From: Cerrena zonata
Lineage: Eukaryota > Basidiomycota > Agaricomycetes > Polyporales > Cerrenaceae
Direction of reading: 5' to 3'
Assembly: GCA_038087015.1 (NCBI GenBank)
Contig: JASBNA010000022.1
Coordinates: forward strand, 186,001-250,000
Length of the DNA stretch: 64,000 bases
The position numbers were made by a program, and so were the translations under genes. Under the pieces are notes generated by a model. The model saw only the letters and a list, made by a program, of their open reading frames with translations, had not been told where the DNA came from and ran no database searches. Below, in pieces: positions 35,388 to 46,509 of the stretch; position 1 is the stretch's first letter; each line of letters begins with the position of its first letter.

Positions 35388-36750
35388 GTATCAGATTATG
35401 GCTGCAATTACCGGTAAGCCGTTGTAACATTACGAAATGTTTTTTCTCTTCTTTTTTGTTCTCTGTAATTTTATTTTCCTTTTCCTTCAAACCCATTCGG
35501 ACCTTACTTGTAACATATCTGCTACCTTACCCCTCCATGGTCTGTCTGTCCCTCATAATGCCTAGCTACTTTACATAATCTCCAAATTACCTACTCACAA
35601 TGTTACATAGTTTTCCCTCAGCCACTGTTCGTTGGATTGTATGCGGAACTTTCAAAATTCCAGGTATGTCGTAGACCTTTATTCACTTCTCCGATGGCTG
35701 CGCACGCCGTAAGTTTCGTCCTGTTTCGACAAGCCGCCTTTGACAAACCTCCAGTACTAATTTTCGACCATCAGCATCACGGGGACCTCGCAAAACGCAC
35801 AATCGCTGCAACCTATACCCTATGACCGCATCGTTTCGAGAACTTTAGACCCATACGTCAGTTCGCCTAGCCTTACCTGGCTTAGGCCGGATTCAATTCC
35901 GTTATCAAATTTGGCCGCACAACGTTCCAAATGGTTCTTTGAGATGTCTCGTTAGTCAATCAATACGTATGACAGTGGTAGTGAAATCGCGTCTGTTTGC
36001 CGGTCGATCTCATGACGACTGATTCAGGCCAGTTCGGTCTACTTCGAGCCTATCGAAATACTTCCATTTCAATGCTTCTCTCCATTGTCCATTATATTCC
36101 CTCACTTATTTTCTTTTGACTCATCCTCCACCTTCGTGATGTCTTTTTGTCCTTTCCAAAGCGTCGTACTCTCACTCACCTCTGCAAGCGAGTTTCCAGT
36201 CCATTCGAGAGCTGTTCACGAGGGTAGTTGCACAGTTCGGAATAAATTGAATAGAAGAGCCCCACATGATTACAGTGAGACGTTACCGCGGGGGATAGGC
36301 CGTAGGAATGGAATATCAGCTGCAAGGTTCACACTCCAAATGGGCCATGGGAATTGAGATGTGATATTGAGAATTAAGTGTAAAACGTGTATGAGTACAA
36401 TTGTGACAATGTTCAATGACTGAGTCTATGATAAAACGGGACAATAATGCAGAGAGGGGATACATGTAAATGTGGCGAGTAATGATAATCATAAAATTCA
36501 TAAAGTGTATGAAAGTTTAATAGTGACTGCAATGCGAGAGTTGAAGATAGAATATGCAAGCAATGTACGGTGAGATGACGATGCAACGGAGGTGAGTGCG
36601 ATGACGAGGTGGGGAAGCAAGGATGGGAAACTCAAAACCCAAAAACGATGGAGGGAAGACAAAGGGCAAAAATAACCAGCAAGACCGACAATAACCGAAG
36701 GACCGAACTAACAACCCATGTGCACGCAATTCAGAATCTTTTTGATGAAC
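35388..36750. other. Gap with nothing recognised
   Basis: About 1.4 kb, including the 3' UTR of the coiled-coil gene. It has pyrimidine-rich and AT-rich stretches and only short, composition-driven open frames on both strands. No gene supported. Confidence 0.5.
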
Positions 36751-37289
36751 CTATGACGCCGGAATGACATCCTCGACACTCCAGACTCCGGAGTGAATTG
36801 ATGACTCGGGATACGTGCGGTTGCGGGGTTTATCGTTCAGCGTATCTGCGTCGCTGACGTCCGATACGCCGACGTTGACTGTGTCCGACGGTACGATTGC
36901 GTCGTCATACGTTGGAATTTCATGTTGTTGCTAAGTCCCTCGAATCGAGAGACAATCTCCCGAGGAAGCGTGATGGTCTCTGGGATATCTTCGCCGATGG
37001 TGCACAGGTCATCCAAGCGTTTCAGGACATGGATATCAGATGGATGGACAGTCGCGTTATGCGAATAGCGGTAGATGGTGAGGAATTCGTGTCTGTAGAC
37101 TCGAATGTCTGAAACCAGGAGTGAAGAAAACGGTTGTGATACTATAGGGAATCGGTGAATTGTCGGTGAGTAAAACATGATAATGCGAACAGCCTAATAC
37201 ATACGTTGGACAAGAGCTATTTCGTCTCCAATTTGCGCAAAGGCAAACGAAGGTCGAAGAGACGACGGTGAGGAGGAAGGCGATGACAT
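36751..37289 (-). CDS. Small hypothetical protein, uncertain C-terminus
   Basis: A TATATAAAG box on the minus strand (about 37345-37353) precedes two in-frame ATGs, at 37325 and 37289. The second is chosen because it lies about 60 bp from the box. Exon 1 gives MSSPSSSPSSLRPSFAFAQI and GDEIALVQ. A GTATGT donor and GTTTCAG acceptor join it in phase to HIRVYRHEFLTIYRYSHNA, then HVLKRLDDLCTIGEDIPETI and LPREIVSRFEGLSNNMKFQ. From there two endings are possible. Straight read-through stops at 36837 with a Ser/Thr/Arg tail. A shift of frame (by a 32-nt intron, too short to be typical, or by an indel) gives a more protein-like acidic tail, NVGVSDVSDADTLNDKP, ending SVEDVIPAS at 36751. No family recognised. 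Confidence 0.4.
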
Positions 37290-37344
37290 GCTGTAGTGAA
37301 TAGGGGAGTATGCTAGTGTCGCCATTGCTGTCGAGCGGTGTGCT

Positions 37345-37353
37345 CTTTATATA
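37345..37353 (-). promoter_or_regulatory. TATA box of the 36751-37289 gene
   Basis: TATATAAAG on the minus strand, about 56-64 bp upstream of the chosen ATG at 37289 and only about 20 bp from the alternative ATG at 37325. The distance favours the inner ATG. Confidence 0.5.
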
Positions 37354-40280
37354 CACAAAGTCTGGCTAATAGGAGGAGGCAAACGGATAATGATTGTATT
37401 GACGACAGGTCAAAGCGTATGAGTGATCCGCGCGGGTGGGCCTCTTGTGTACACAAGGCGGGTGGAACGGACAAGGCGCGCAATGATGAGACGTACGGGG
37501 ACAAAGGTTGAGAGCGGGGGGAGTCAAAGGGCAAACAGTATCCAGGGCTAGAAGGGTCGTCTGCCTTTATAGGACCCGGAAAGGGAATAGGGTAGGAGGA
37601 AGGAAGACCATTTGAGGGAGTCCCATGCACAGGCCACGAGGGACAGAAGAAATAGCTTCCTTGGTTTCTGGAGCCGGCATGGAGTTTGTCAGCAGTAAGA
37701 GAAGACTATCTAGCTGTGCTCTAGTACTCCTGGAAGCGACGACTTCCAAGCGGGAATTCGGACTAGAAGGAAACGGAGGAGGAGGACTGAGGAAACGCCC
37801 TACCTTGCAGGCGACGCCTCTAAACGCTTCAGGTCTCCGAACTAGCCGCCTCAACCATTTCACCGGTCCCAGCCTGATTCAAGCTCACACACTTTTATTC
37901 TCATCTCCGTGGAATGTCTTCGTGATCAATAAGATGATCGTTTGCCCCATCTCACCATTGAATCATGACAACGAAACCGCTACCGGTTTGACTTCTCATT
38001 CTATAAATATCTTTTTTTGTCCGACCCTTCCCCCGACGAGTTTGTCCTTAGACTCCTCACCTTTCTACAGCAGGACCGAGGACTAGTATCTTCAAGTCAA
38101 TCATGCTAGACGTATCGTTCGCCCTTGCTCCGGGTATGCTCCAATGGATATGACGAATTAACGTCAATACACAGGCACAAACTTGCCCGATAAGCCTTTT
38201 AGACTCCCCAAGCATCTTAGCGTATGATCAGGCCTGTCGCCCAGGCTGATGTAGTCTATGCCCCTATAGAAAGACAAGAAAAGTTAACAAAGTCTGTGAT
38301 TCTTGTGCAGTGTAACACTGTCTATGGTGAACATAAATGGGTCCACCAGCCGTCGAGGCTCGACAAGGACTGTTCCAGATAGCAAGATAACATCAAGGTG
38401 GAACTTGCCATAGCACCCGATCAAACATGATCGAGGCATGGATAAGCACTGGACAAGCGTGTTGCGGGAGGTTGCGGGAGTGCAAAACCCGTGTCCGTGC
38501 TTTCAAATCCTGACCGTCAGCGACCGTTTCCAATTCTAAGACAATTTGACGTCGTCATTTGGGATACCTAGGACAGTTAGACGCGTCAGGGCAGCATTCT
38601 GGATGCAATTATACATAATGTTTGAAGTTATTCCTGGGCATCGCGCAGCACTAGGCAGTGTCGCTGAGATCCTTATAGAGGTATGCGCTCGATTGAATTG
38701 TGATACAGTTACTCCCAAGGGGATCTGACAATCCGAGGCAACTCGCAGGACTGTGGGCGTTGCTGCGTTGCAACAGCGTTCACTTGACATTCTGCAAATA
38801 GTACTGCGGAATTTCCCTCGTGTCGGAAAAGTCCTATGGTTTCCCCACATTCGCTGCCATCTTTGAAAGTGAGTGGGATTTTGTCGCACGTAGAAATATA
38901 AAACTCCAAAGAAGGCATTACCGGTGTTCACCTCGACATCTTTCCGTTATAGCCTCGTGGTTGGCAACAGCTGGCAACGATATCGATTTTATTAGCTATT
39001 TCTGTGGTGCACTAACGAGTACACACCTCGGAACTCCGACCAAAATACAACCCGTACGTCCAATTAGACCAATTGGTGCCCTGCAACTTCTTTAGATCGT
39101 AAACACTCCGTCCTGATCATCAAGGAGATCGATGGGCTGGCACGTAAGCAGGAACTAAGATGAGAATACTCCGATACACTTCTCACCTCTTGGAAATCGT
39201 ACAGCCTACGAAGGGGCTCTGAAGACCTGGCAGATCCGCGCTATCGAAAGAAAGAACCATTGGAACATTGATTGTATTTGATCCGGTAAACACAAATCAC
39301 TGATTGCATTCAGGAAGTAAACAGCATGCTTGATTTGAACGGATGACTTGGATCGGAGGCGATTGAAGCCAGGTTGCCGGTATTCCGTGCCATCTAGAAT
39401 ATTTCCAGATGGTATTTTCCCCGCATCGAGGGTTGTAACAATGTGGTCGCAGGATCCTTTGACCTAATCGTTTATTGGGGAACGGACCGAATCCGACATT
39501 GGGTTGCTGTGTCTGGGCATTCTGGTACAAGCCTGGGGATGGCCAAAAATAAACAACTGAGCCAAGCTGGAAGGTGAGTTCCCTCTGTCGTAAAAGGGAC
39601 GGAAAATACGTCAACAGCTATTGGTGGATGAGAACATCAACCTTAGGCAGGGCAGAACTGAATTGGATCATAAATATTAGTAGGGTCCGATCTAGAGTCC
39701 GAACATGTCGCCCCAAGTGGATAGAACACTAATGGGTTTGCCAGTGGAGGGAATGACCAATTACCTCTATCTTGTGCTGACGAACCCATTGAATGGACGC
39801 GCAAGGTTAAGGTTGGTTCTACCAGTGGGGATAACCGGACTTTCAAGCAGCATACAAATATATGCAATACTATTCACTGGAGGTAGGGATAGGTTGGCGT
39901 GTAAGCATCGGCCGACAGGACGGTTGTGCGGATGAGAAACAGGTTGACGATAGAGTTCTTGATGCCAAAAAAATCCCAAACGTTGGAAACTCCACGAGCT
40001 CGGAGTTGTTTATGAATGGAGCGAAAAGTATGGAGTATGTGGATGAAGGGAGAATCATCGAATGCCTGTCATGCACAGTCCAAATCCAAACGACAGCTGG
40101 CAGAAGTCGCACGTTGCCACTAGTCTGAGAGAAGTAAAGACTTGAACGAAAGATCTTGCATGAGAGCGAGCTGCCAGATTTATATTGGGTTGATGAGATA
40201 TTGAATTCCGACGCAGTAAGAATGCGTGAAGCATTCGAATTGTGCAAGGTGACAACGAGGTGACTTTGGGTCAACTTTTC
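37354..40280. other. Gene-poor stretch
   Basis: Nearly 3 kb with no gene I can defend. It contains TATAAATA at 38002-38009 followed about 95 bp later by ATG 38103. That ATG opens MLDVSFALAPG, an intron-like GTATGC...CACAG, then TNLPDKPFRLPKHLS and a stop, a candidate frame of only 27 codons. A direct 10-bp doubling (GTTGCGGGAG twice) lies near 38460. Several 100-150-codon open stretches between 38536 and 40274 lack family resemblance or splice support. Confidence 0.35.
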
Positions 40281-40661
40281 TCAGAAGTGGCTGCGGCCAC
40301 TTTGTGGTTCACACATGTTTAGAGTGATCGACAGAAGTGAGCCAACGATATTTGAGATATCACAGAGAGTGTGATAGATTGGTGATTTGAACTTACTCCT
40401 GCATTTGTGGCAGGCTTGAATTCAAACATATGATCGTGGTGCAGTATACTGTTTTTGAAGTTCAGGGACACTCAAATCAAATTCAGCCTTTGAGTGTCGC
40501 TTACGTAATACACCTGCCAGTGATGGCAGTGAGTACCACTCGACACACTGCTTCCTATTTCGCGCTCCATGACCATGATATATATACTCTCTACTGGTGT
40601 TAATTATATTCGAGTCGTTGGGGTTCCTTGGAACACCGACTTCTCCGAGCTTGGTGGCCAT
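40281..40661 (-). CDS. Possible small hypothetical protein
   Basis: ATG at 40661 follows a very AT-rich leader and opens MATKLGEVGVPRNPNDSN, then NTSREYIYHGHGARNRKQ, CVEWYSLPSLAGVLRKRHSK and AEFDLSVPELQKQ. Read straight, it stops at 40422. A 46-nt intron (GTATAC...ATGCAG) would instead continue it in phase to SKFKSPIYHTLCDISNIV and stop at 40281-40283, about 110 residues. No family is recognised and the donor is not the usual GTRAGT. Existence and end are both uncertain. Confidence 0.28.
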
Positions 40662-41293
40662 ATTTAGATATATTTTAAACTTTTGTTTTATTGCTGATAC
40701 TATATCAATTGTGAGTATATACTTATGTTTTTACTGAATTTATAACAAGATGGATACTAGAATATGAAACGTGTACACAACACTAGAACAACCCGTATCG
40801 TAGCTGCCACGATTTGAATCGTAGCTCAAGTTGTTTGATAAGATTAGATGAAGGTGGGCCAACTCACTAAATCATTTAGTAAATCACTCCTACGTACATA
40901 TGACCTACTGAAATATCTCAAAAATTCCGTTGTAATATGTGATGTCATATGCGTACCGCTCCAAATTCGTACTGGAATAATGCTCCTCGAGCGATTCATG
41001 CCGCCACCGCATACAGTCATCCATCATCCTCGGTGTGGGCATGGGCGCTTGTTGGACGTCGGAAGCAAGCCGAGTCTGGAGCTTTTCAATCACTGGCAGA
41101 CACGCTGTACAGACCTGTCTCTGCTTCTGCGGCAAAGTGCTGAAAACGTAAGTAAAGAGGCTACAACTAGCACTCACGCCCATAGATTATAGGCAACACG
41201 TCAATAATATTGACCGCTTTTGGTCTGACCAGTTTTGTGAACCCGCTACTAATAACCTTTTGCCTCGTTGGTTGGCTTGCTGCTCATACCGAA
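40662..41293. other. AT-rich promoter gap
   Basis: About 630 bp upstream of the 41294 gene and of the doubtful 40281-40661 gene. The part at 40660-40800 is strongly AT-rich. Open stretches on both strands near 40850-41190 have no family resemblance. Confidence 0.4.
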
Positions 41294-44265
41294 TGACCCT
41301 CAAAACTCGGTGTTATGTACGTCTTATTCTACTCTCTTTGTGACGATCGCCATGACTTGTCGATAATATCAGTGGTACGACGACGACGGTACGCCGTTCC
41401 TACGTAATGGAGGAAAGTCGGGTTGTGACAGGGCCGACTGTATCTTCGCCCATCCATGGCACAAGGAGAACTGGCGGACAGCGAGGAAACCTGATACCTA
41501 TCGCTGCTTCGTGCGGAAATTTCCTTTTCTTTCAGCTCTTCTACGGCACAACTGACATGATGCCTCTTTGTCCATACAGTGGTACGACGACGATGGGAAT
41601 CCTTACACGCATAAGAACGGAGCGAAAGGTTGTGAAAGGGAAAACTGCATATTTGCTCATCCCTTTCAGGGAAAGCTGTGGGCTCAGTCGAAGAAGGGCG
41701 ACAAACTGCCTCAGGAATTCTTATTATCCCCAGCGGACGCCGAGAGAATATGGGGTAGAACGAAACGTCCCTGGGGTAAAACAAAGGATAACTCGGGCAA
41801 GGAGAAGAGAGCGGAGGAGAAGCGGAGTTTGAAAGACAGGTTATCGGAGACCTTCACAGATGCCAACATAGGTGCAAGGGGACGAGAAAAGAAGAGGGCT
41901 AGGAGCAAAAGTCGCAGCCCCAGTCGAACCCAGAGTGAACGACATTCTGGTGCTCGTCGAAGGTCACATTCGCCTTTGCCGAGGTCGGATATTGGACGAC
42001 CCTCTCAGGATGATCTGTGGAAGCATAAACGGCGAACAACAGATGGTTTTCACCATAACTCACATAAGCATCATAGCTCTCGACATTCCCTTCGTTCGTC
42101 TCAGTCGCCTCCTCCTCGTCAACGTGCAGAAACAAGCACGTCGGAGAACCGTCATGATCATTTCCCATTTCATGCCGGGCCAAGTCCACAGGGCAAAGAT
42201 ACCGCACGAGAGCCTCCTTTAGGCCCTCGTGCTCTGCGCGAACGAGAGCAATCACCATCGAAGGTGACTCCAGCCTCGTCTGCTAATGCGATACCTATTC
42301 CCATGGGTGCTTTCATGTCTCGTCAGACTAAATCTGTTCCGAATATGGTTCCTTCTGCTAAGATGTTTGCTCCTCCACAACCACCTATCACCCCCGCTAC
42401 TCCGAAAACGGTTGTGACCTCGTCGGCTGGGGGGACTGCAGGTCCTAACACGCTCCCTGACCCTCAAACCACATCCACCCCAGTCCCAGATACGCCAATT
42501 ATGCCTTCTCTCGAAGAAATAGATAACATCTTGTCAACCCTTAGACAGCAGAATGTACTTCCAGCAACATCCGCACCATCGATTCCTTCTTCGAGTGCAC
42601 CAATGCCTGAGCAGAAACCAATTTCAATCCATATGCCAGCGCCTGCTGTACAGATTCCCCTTGCAATACCTGTTTCGAATATTTTCGAGCATCCATCAAT
42701 GGTTGCAACATCCTCTGTAGCGTCTTCCACCGCAGACGCGCTTCACTCTCCGCTTCGGGAGTTTGTACCACAGGATGCTGACTCGATGCAAGACGTGAAT
42801 GAAGGGTCCACGTTGAGCTCTCGCGCGCAATCACCTGCGCCTGAACCGTGGTCTGCAGCCTCCCAGCCCACTGATCAAAGGAAGACTTGGGCAGAACGCA
42901 TACAGTAAGTCGCCTCCACACACTCAGCTCGTATCCCGCCTCATCTTAGTTGGTAGACTGCTTGCGGAGGTTGTTTCTAAACAGAATTTCCTCACCGAGC
43001 TTGATGCCTCTCTGGCTCTACAAAATCATCTTGCAGAATTCATCAAAGCGCTCGATCCTAGCATAGACAAAGGCCGGTTTAGGGTTGAAACAATCAGCAC
43101 GAACGTGAGGCGAATCGCGGTAGCGAGAGATCTTGAGGAAGCAATCGAACATATTGGTGACTCCCAAGTTTGGAGGTTGCCTGCTCTGGAGTCGAACGAG
43201 GAGACTAAGGTGCAGAGGGCGGAGAGATTACGAGCGAATATGAAGTCGAGGGTGCTATTGGAGGAGGTCAAGGATTTGATAGGCAATGTGACGACGTCAG
43301 TCAAAGAGTTGCATAGAATGTTGAAGAAGGCGAGCGCGAAGAAGGGGGTTGTCGTTCCGTCTATCCATGGTCTTGATGATGACATTGAGATGGAAGTCGA
43401 GTCTGATTTTTCCAAGAACAGGGTTGGTCCCAAAAGTGCCCGCGGCGCTATGGATGATACGAACGAGATGGCATCCGCCCTCACGAGTTTCGAAGATAGC
43501 TTTAGTGCCATTGAAGACCGGCTGAAGGAGGTCGAAGCCTCGCTTTCGCAACGTCAAGAGGAAATAAGCGAAGAAATCCAGACTTCACTTGAAGCCCAGT
43601 TTTCTGACTTGAGAGCTGCTATCGAGGACCCGCCTGCAAGTCTCTCACGAGCCAAGATGCTTTCGGAGATCAATGCGGATAGGTTAAACGTGGTGCAAAC
43701 CGACATGGGAAAAACCGGGGAAGAGATCAGCGAACTAGCTCAAGAGGTAGCCTCGGTGATCACACAGGTCCACGAAGTCACCAGGGGGAACGAAAAACTG
43801 CAAGTGGATAACCAACTATTGAAAGACGAGAATGAAAGGCTAAGACAAGAGCTGGAAGAAGTCAAACGAACGCAAGCCGAGGGGCTGGCGAGAATGCTGT
43901 TGGATACAGAGCAGCTGAAATCCCAGTTCCAGACATATATTCAGGAACAAACGCCGAGACCGAAGCTGCCAACGACTGAGGACGTATTCCCTCTTATCTT
44001 GCCTCGTGTGCAGGAAATGCTCCGACCTCGCATTGAAATGGAACATGGATCGTTGAAGGACCAGCTAGCTTCGGAGCTGAAGACATATAACGAGGATCTG
44101 AACAAGAAAGTGGAAACATTGACGGGAGAGGTGAAGTTCTTCGAAAAGTGGGCGGATCAAGTCAAAGACGAGGTCGATCCAGTGCATATGCTGCAGAAGC
44201 TTCGTGCCAATCCAGCCGCATTGGTCCCGTCTACGCCGTCCACGTCGGAGAACGACAATACATGA
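41294..44265 (+). CDS. CCCH-like zinc-finger / coiled-coil protein, paralog 2 (two modules)
   Basis: Paralog of the 28050 gene with two zinc-finger modules. Exon 1 (41294-41314) is MTLKTRCY. After a phase-0 intron comes WYDDDGTPFLRNGGKSGC then DRADCIFAHPWHKENW. The exon ends TYRCF before a GTGCGG donor, and a second phase-0 intron leads to WYDDDGNPYTHKNGAKGC, then ERENCIFAHPF. Both modules have spacing C-x18-C-x4-C-x3-H. Basic and RS-like stretches follow (KKRARSKSRSPSRTQSERHS), then a long Pro/Ser/Thr linker with MPSLEEIDNILSTLRQQN. An intron at WAERI|QLLAEVVSKQ leads to the coiled-coil half: EDRLKEVEASLSQRQEEISE, EIQTSLEAQFSDL, NEKLQVDNQLLKDENERL, and FEKWADQVKDEVDPVHML. It ends in ENDNT, stop at 44263-44265. 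Conservation with paralog 1 is strongest in the fingers, the exon junction and the coiled coil, and weak in the linkers. A nuclear role is inferred only. Confidence 0.82.
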
Positions 44266-45194
44266 TATTTTATTTCTATTTGCTGGCAGCGTTGACATGA
44301 CTTCAGAGATATGGGCATGTAAATTCGTACCTGTTCCTTCTCTAGTAATGATCCACACCATAACGACACTTCGATATGGTCAGAGTCGATGCGAAGACAA
44401 GTTCGATACATCTTCCTGTCATTATACTGCCGGTAGATCCAGTCCTACCGACAACACCATGACAGTTGTTAGCATGAACCACTTCTACGATCGAGTTTCC
44501 GATATCAAAAGCTTGACAATGAGTCTTTACCGCATCAAAGGTTACCTCAATGATGTTTTGATCCCCTCTCATCGAGACAGACTTTGATCTTGTACATCAT
44601 CAGAGGGGAATGCTAGCACTGTGGTCAGAGTGGTGGGGGTATGTGACAAGCAGCGATAGATCGGCGCTTAGATCTAAGCGAAGGAACATAAGGATGCTTT
44701 AAAGTTGGACAGAAATGCTGAATTTGGTGAACGAAGCTAATCTTTCACTTCAGGTCGACGTCGTGGCGGCGAGATTGTTCTGGAACAAGGCTCCGCAAGA
44801 TTTAGCATATCCTCATTCCATCATGATATCCTATGTTATCCGAGAATCGAACATGGATGGAACGCTCAAGTTCAAGCTCGCATTTTCTTGTTTATGATTG
44901 GGAATGAGTCGCGTTTCGCCGGTTGTGGAAAGGGGACATGTTGAGCTTGCAGCATTGATAACGAGAGATGATATATACAGGACCATATGTGCATATGTCG
45001 AGGGTCTTTCATAACAAACATATGCTTCAAAATAAAGACATAGAGTAAGCGCCTCGGTGGCTTAGGTGGAGAGTGGCGGAGTTCCAACTTAATTTCTGAA
45101 ACTGTGTGCCAGACCGGTGTTACCCGAAGACCTAGCAATCCTCCTCGCTGCCTATCGCCTCAAGACCGCAAATCAAGCCGCCAACGACAACAAA
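44266..45194. other. Gap and eL42 promoter
   Basis: About 930 bp between the zinc-finger gene stop and eL42. No gene or TATA box is evident; short open stretches lack family resemblance. The last 150 bp before 45195 is the likely promoter and leader of the ribosomal protein gene. Confidence 0.45.
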
Positions 45195-45887
45195 ATGGTC
45201 AACATCCCCAAGTATGTCCTTTTCCCTTGCGAGACAGAACGTATGATCGTACATGGTGCTAATTGTGTGATATTTTGACAGGACTCGACGAACCTGTATG
45301 TGCTATTTTACCGCTTGAAGCGGGTTGTTTATAGGATCGAGGTTAATGACTCTGGCTCGCAGACTGCAAGGGCAAGGCGTGCAAGAAGCACACGTACGTC
45401 TGAATTTTTCCCTGAAACTAACCTCATATTCTTAATATTCCTGCTCCACTAGCCCACACAAAGTTACCCAATACAAGAAGGGCAAGGACTCGTTGGCGGC
45501 ACAGGGAAAGCGTCGTTACGACCGTAAGCAATCCGGTTACGGTGGACAAACCAAGCCCGTCTTCCACAAGAAGGTACGTCTTCGGATTCCTGATATTTGC
45601 TCCACACTTGTAACACGATCGGTTGGCGCGTTTAGGCAAAGACAACCAAGAAGGTTGTGCTCCGGCTAGAGTGCACTGTTTGCAAGTACAAGATGCAACT
45701 CTCTTTGAAGCGATGCAAGCAGTACGTCCTGTCCCATCTCGTCCCTTTTCTACATTACTTAACCCGTATCCTCCAGCTTCGAGCTCGGTGGTGAGAAGAA
45801 GACCAAGGGTGCTGCTCTCACTTTCGTAAGTCCTGCCATAACCTCACGCGATAGAGTGAATCTCACTTTTCCTCTCAATCGTAGTGA
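45195..45887 (+). CDS. RPL42: 60S ribosomal protein eL42 (L36a/L44)
   Basis: Zinc-binding ribosomal protein near the E site. Short exons join in phase to [80 protein letters not shown], then [18 protein letters not shown] and TKGAALTF, matching the 106-residue family almost throughout. The four zinc cysteines are present. The residue equivalent to Pro56 (GGQTKP) is proline, the form linked in yeasts to cycloheximide sensitivity (known from Candida and Saccharomyces work). At least six introns break this small gene, as usual for fungal ribosomal protein genes. The last one (45826-45884) lies between the final Phe codon and the stop TGA, which therefore starts the last exon. Confidence 0.95.
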
Positions 45888-46509
45888 TTGCTTTTACCTC
45901 CGCCTATTTTTGCTTGCGCTCTCACGTTCCATCATGTCTTCCGTACCTCGTCGCATCCACTATGTAATATGCATTAAGTCTCGGGCATGTGCATCTACTC
46001 GAAAACAAACGCTATGTTTGCACCCGATGTTCGCGTTAATTGTGTGATAACAATGTATGTCTCTGGAATTCTCCCTGAGCATCTGTGATCTTCACTGTAG
46101 TGCTGTGTTGATTGGATCGGAGTCTTGTGCCAGTATTCTTGGCTGGAACTGCGATGATTTCCCTTCGATATCACTGGAATCTTTATTGAGCATAAAGTGA
46201 GTCGTCCAATCAAGGAATGTATTTTACGTTCAAAATTGAACGTTGAACATTACGTCGGATCGACGAGTCTGTATTCACCTTTCCATCAGCGTCATACTCA
46301 CAATTGGTCCTATTGCTATTCACTGTCGACATCGAGCGGTTGATCTGTTTTTCTTGGGCTCGACACGTTGATTCTACATCTCTCTCGAAATCTCTGGCGA
46401 TTATATATGTGATTATATGTATGGGTATACCTATGCAGCTCGAGGAGGTATTCGGCATATAAGAACAGTCGACTCGAAAGGCTTTACTGACATCTGTACC
46501 CCCCCGAGC
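45888..46509. other. Gap between eL42 and the membrane protein gene
   Basis: About 620 bp, including the eL42 3' UTR and the promoter of the downstream gene. Only short open frames; no repeat or RNA gene seen. Confidence 0.45.

Noticed and set aside
37625..38086. 153-codon plus-strand frame
   Set aside because: No domain or splice support; it runs through a TATA-like sequence and looks like a chance opening.
39870..40274. 134-codon minus-strand frame
   Set aside because: Composition is unremarkable, no motif, and the frame does not join to the small gene at 40281 by any good splice site.
45050..45095. tRNA-like A-box (TGGCTTAGGTGG)
   Set aside because: The nearest B-box-like sequence is too close and imperfect, and no cloverleaf can be drawn.
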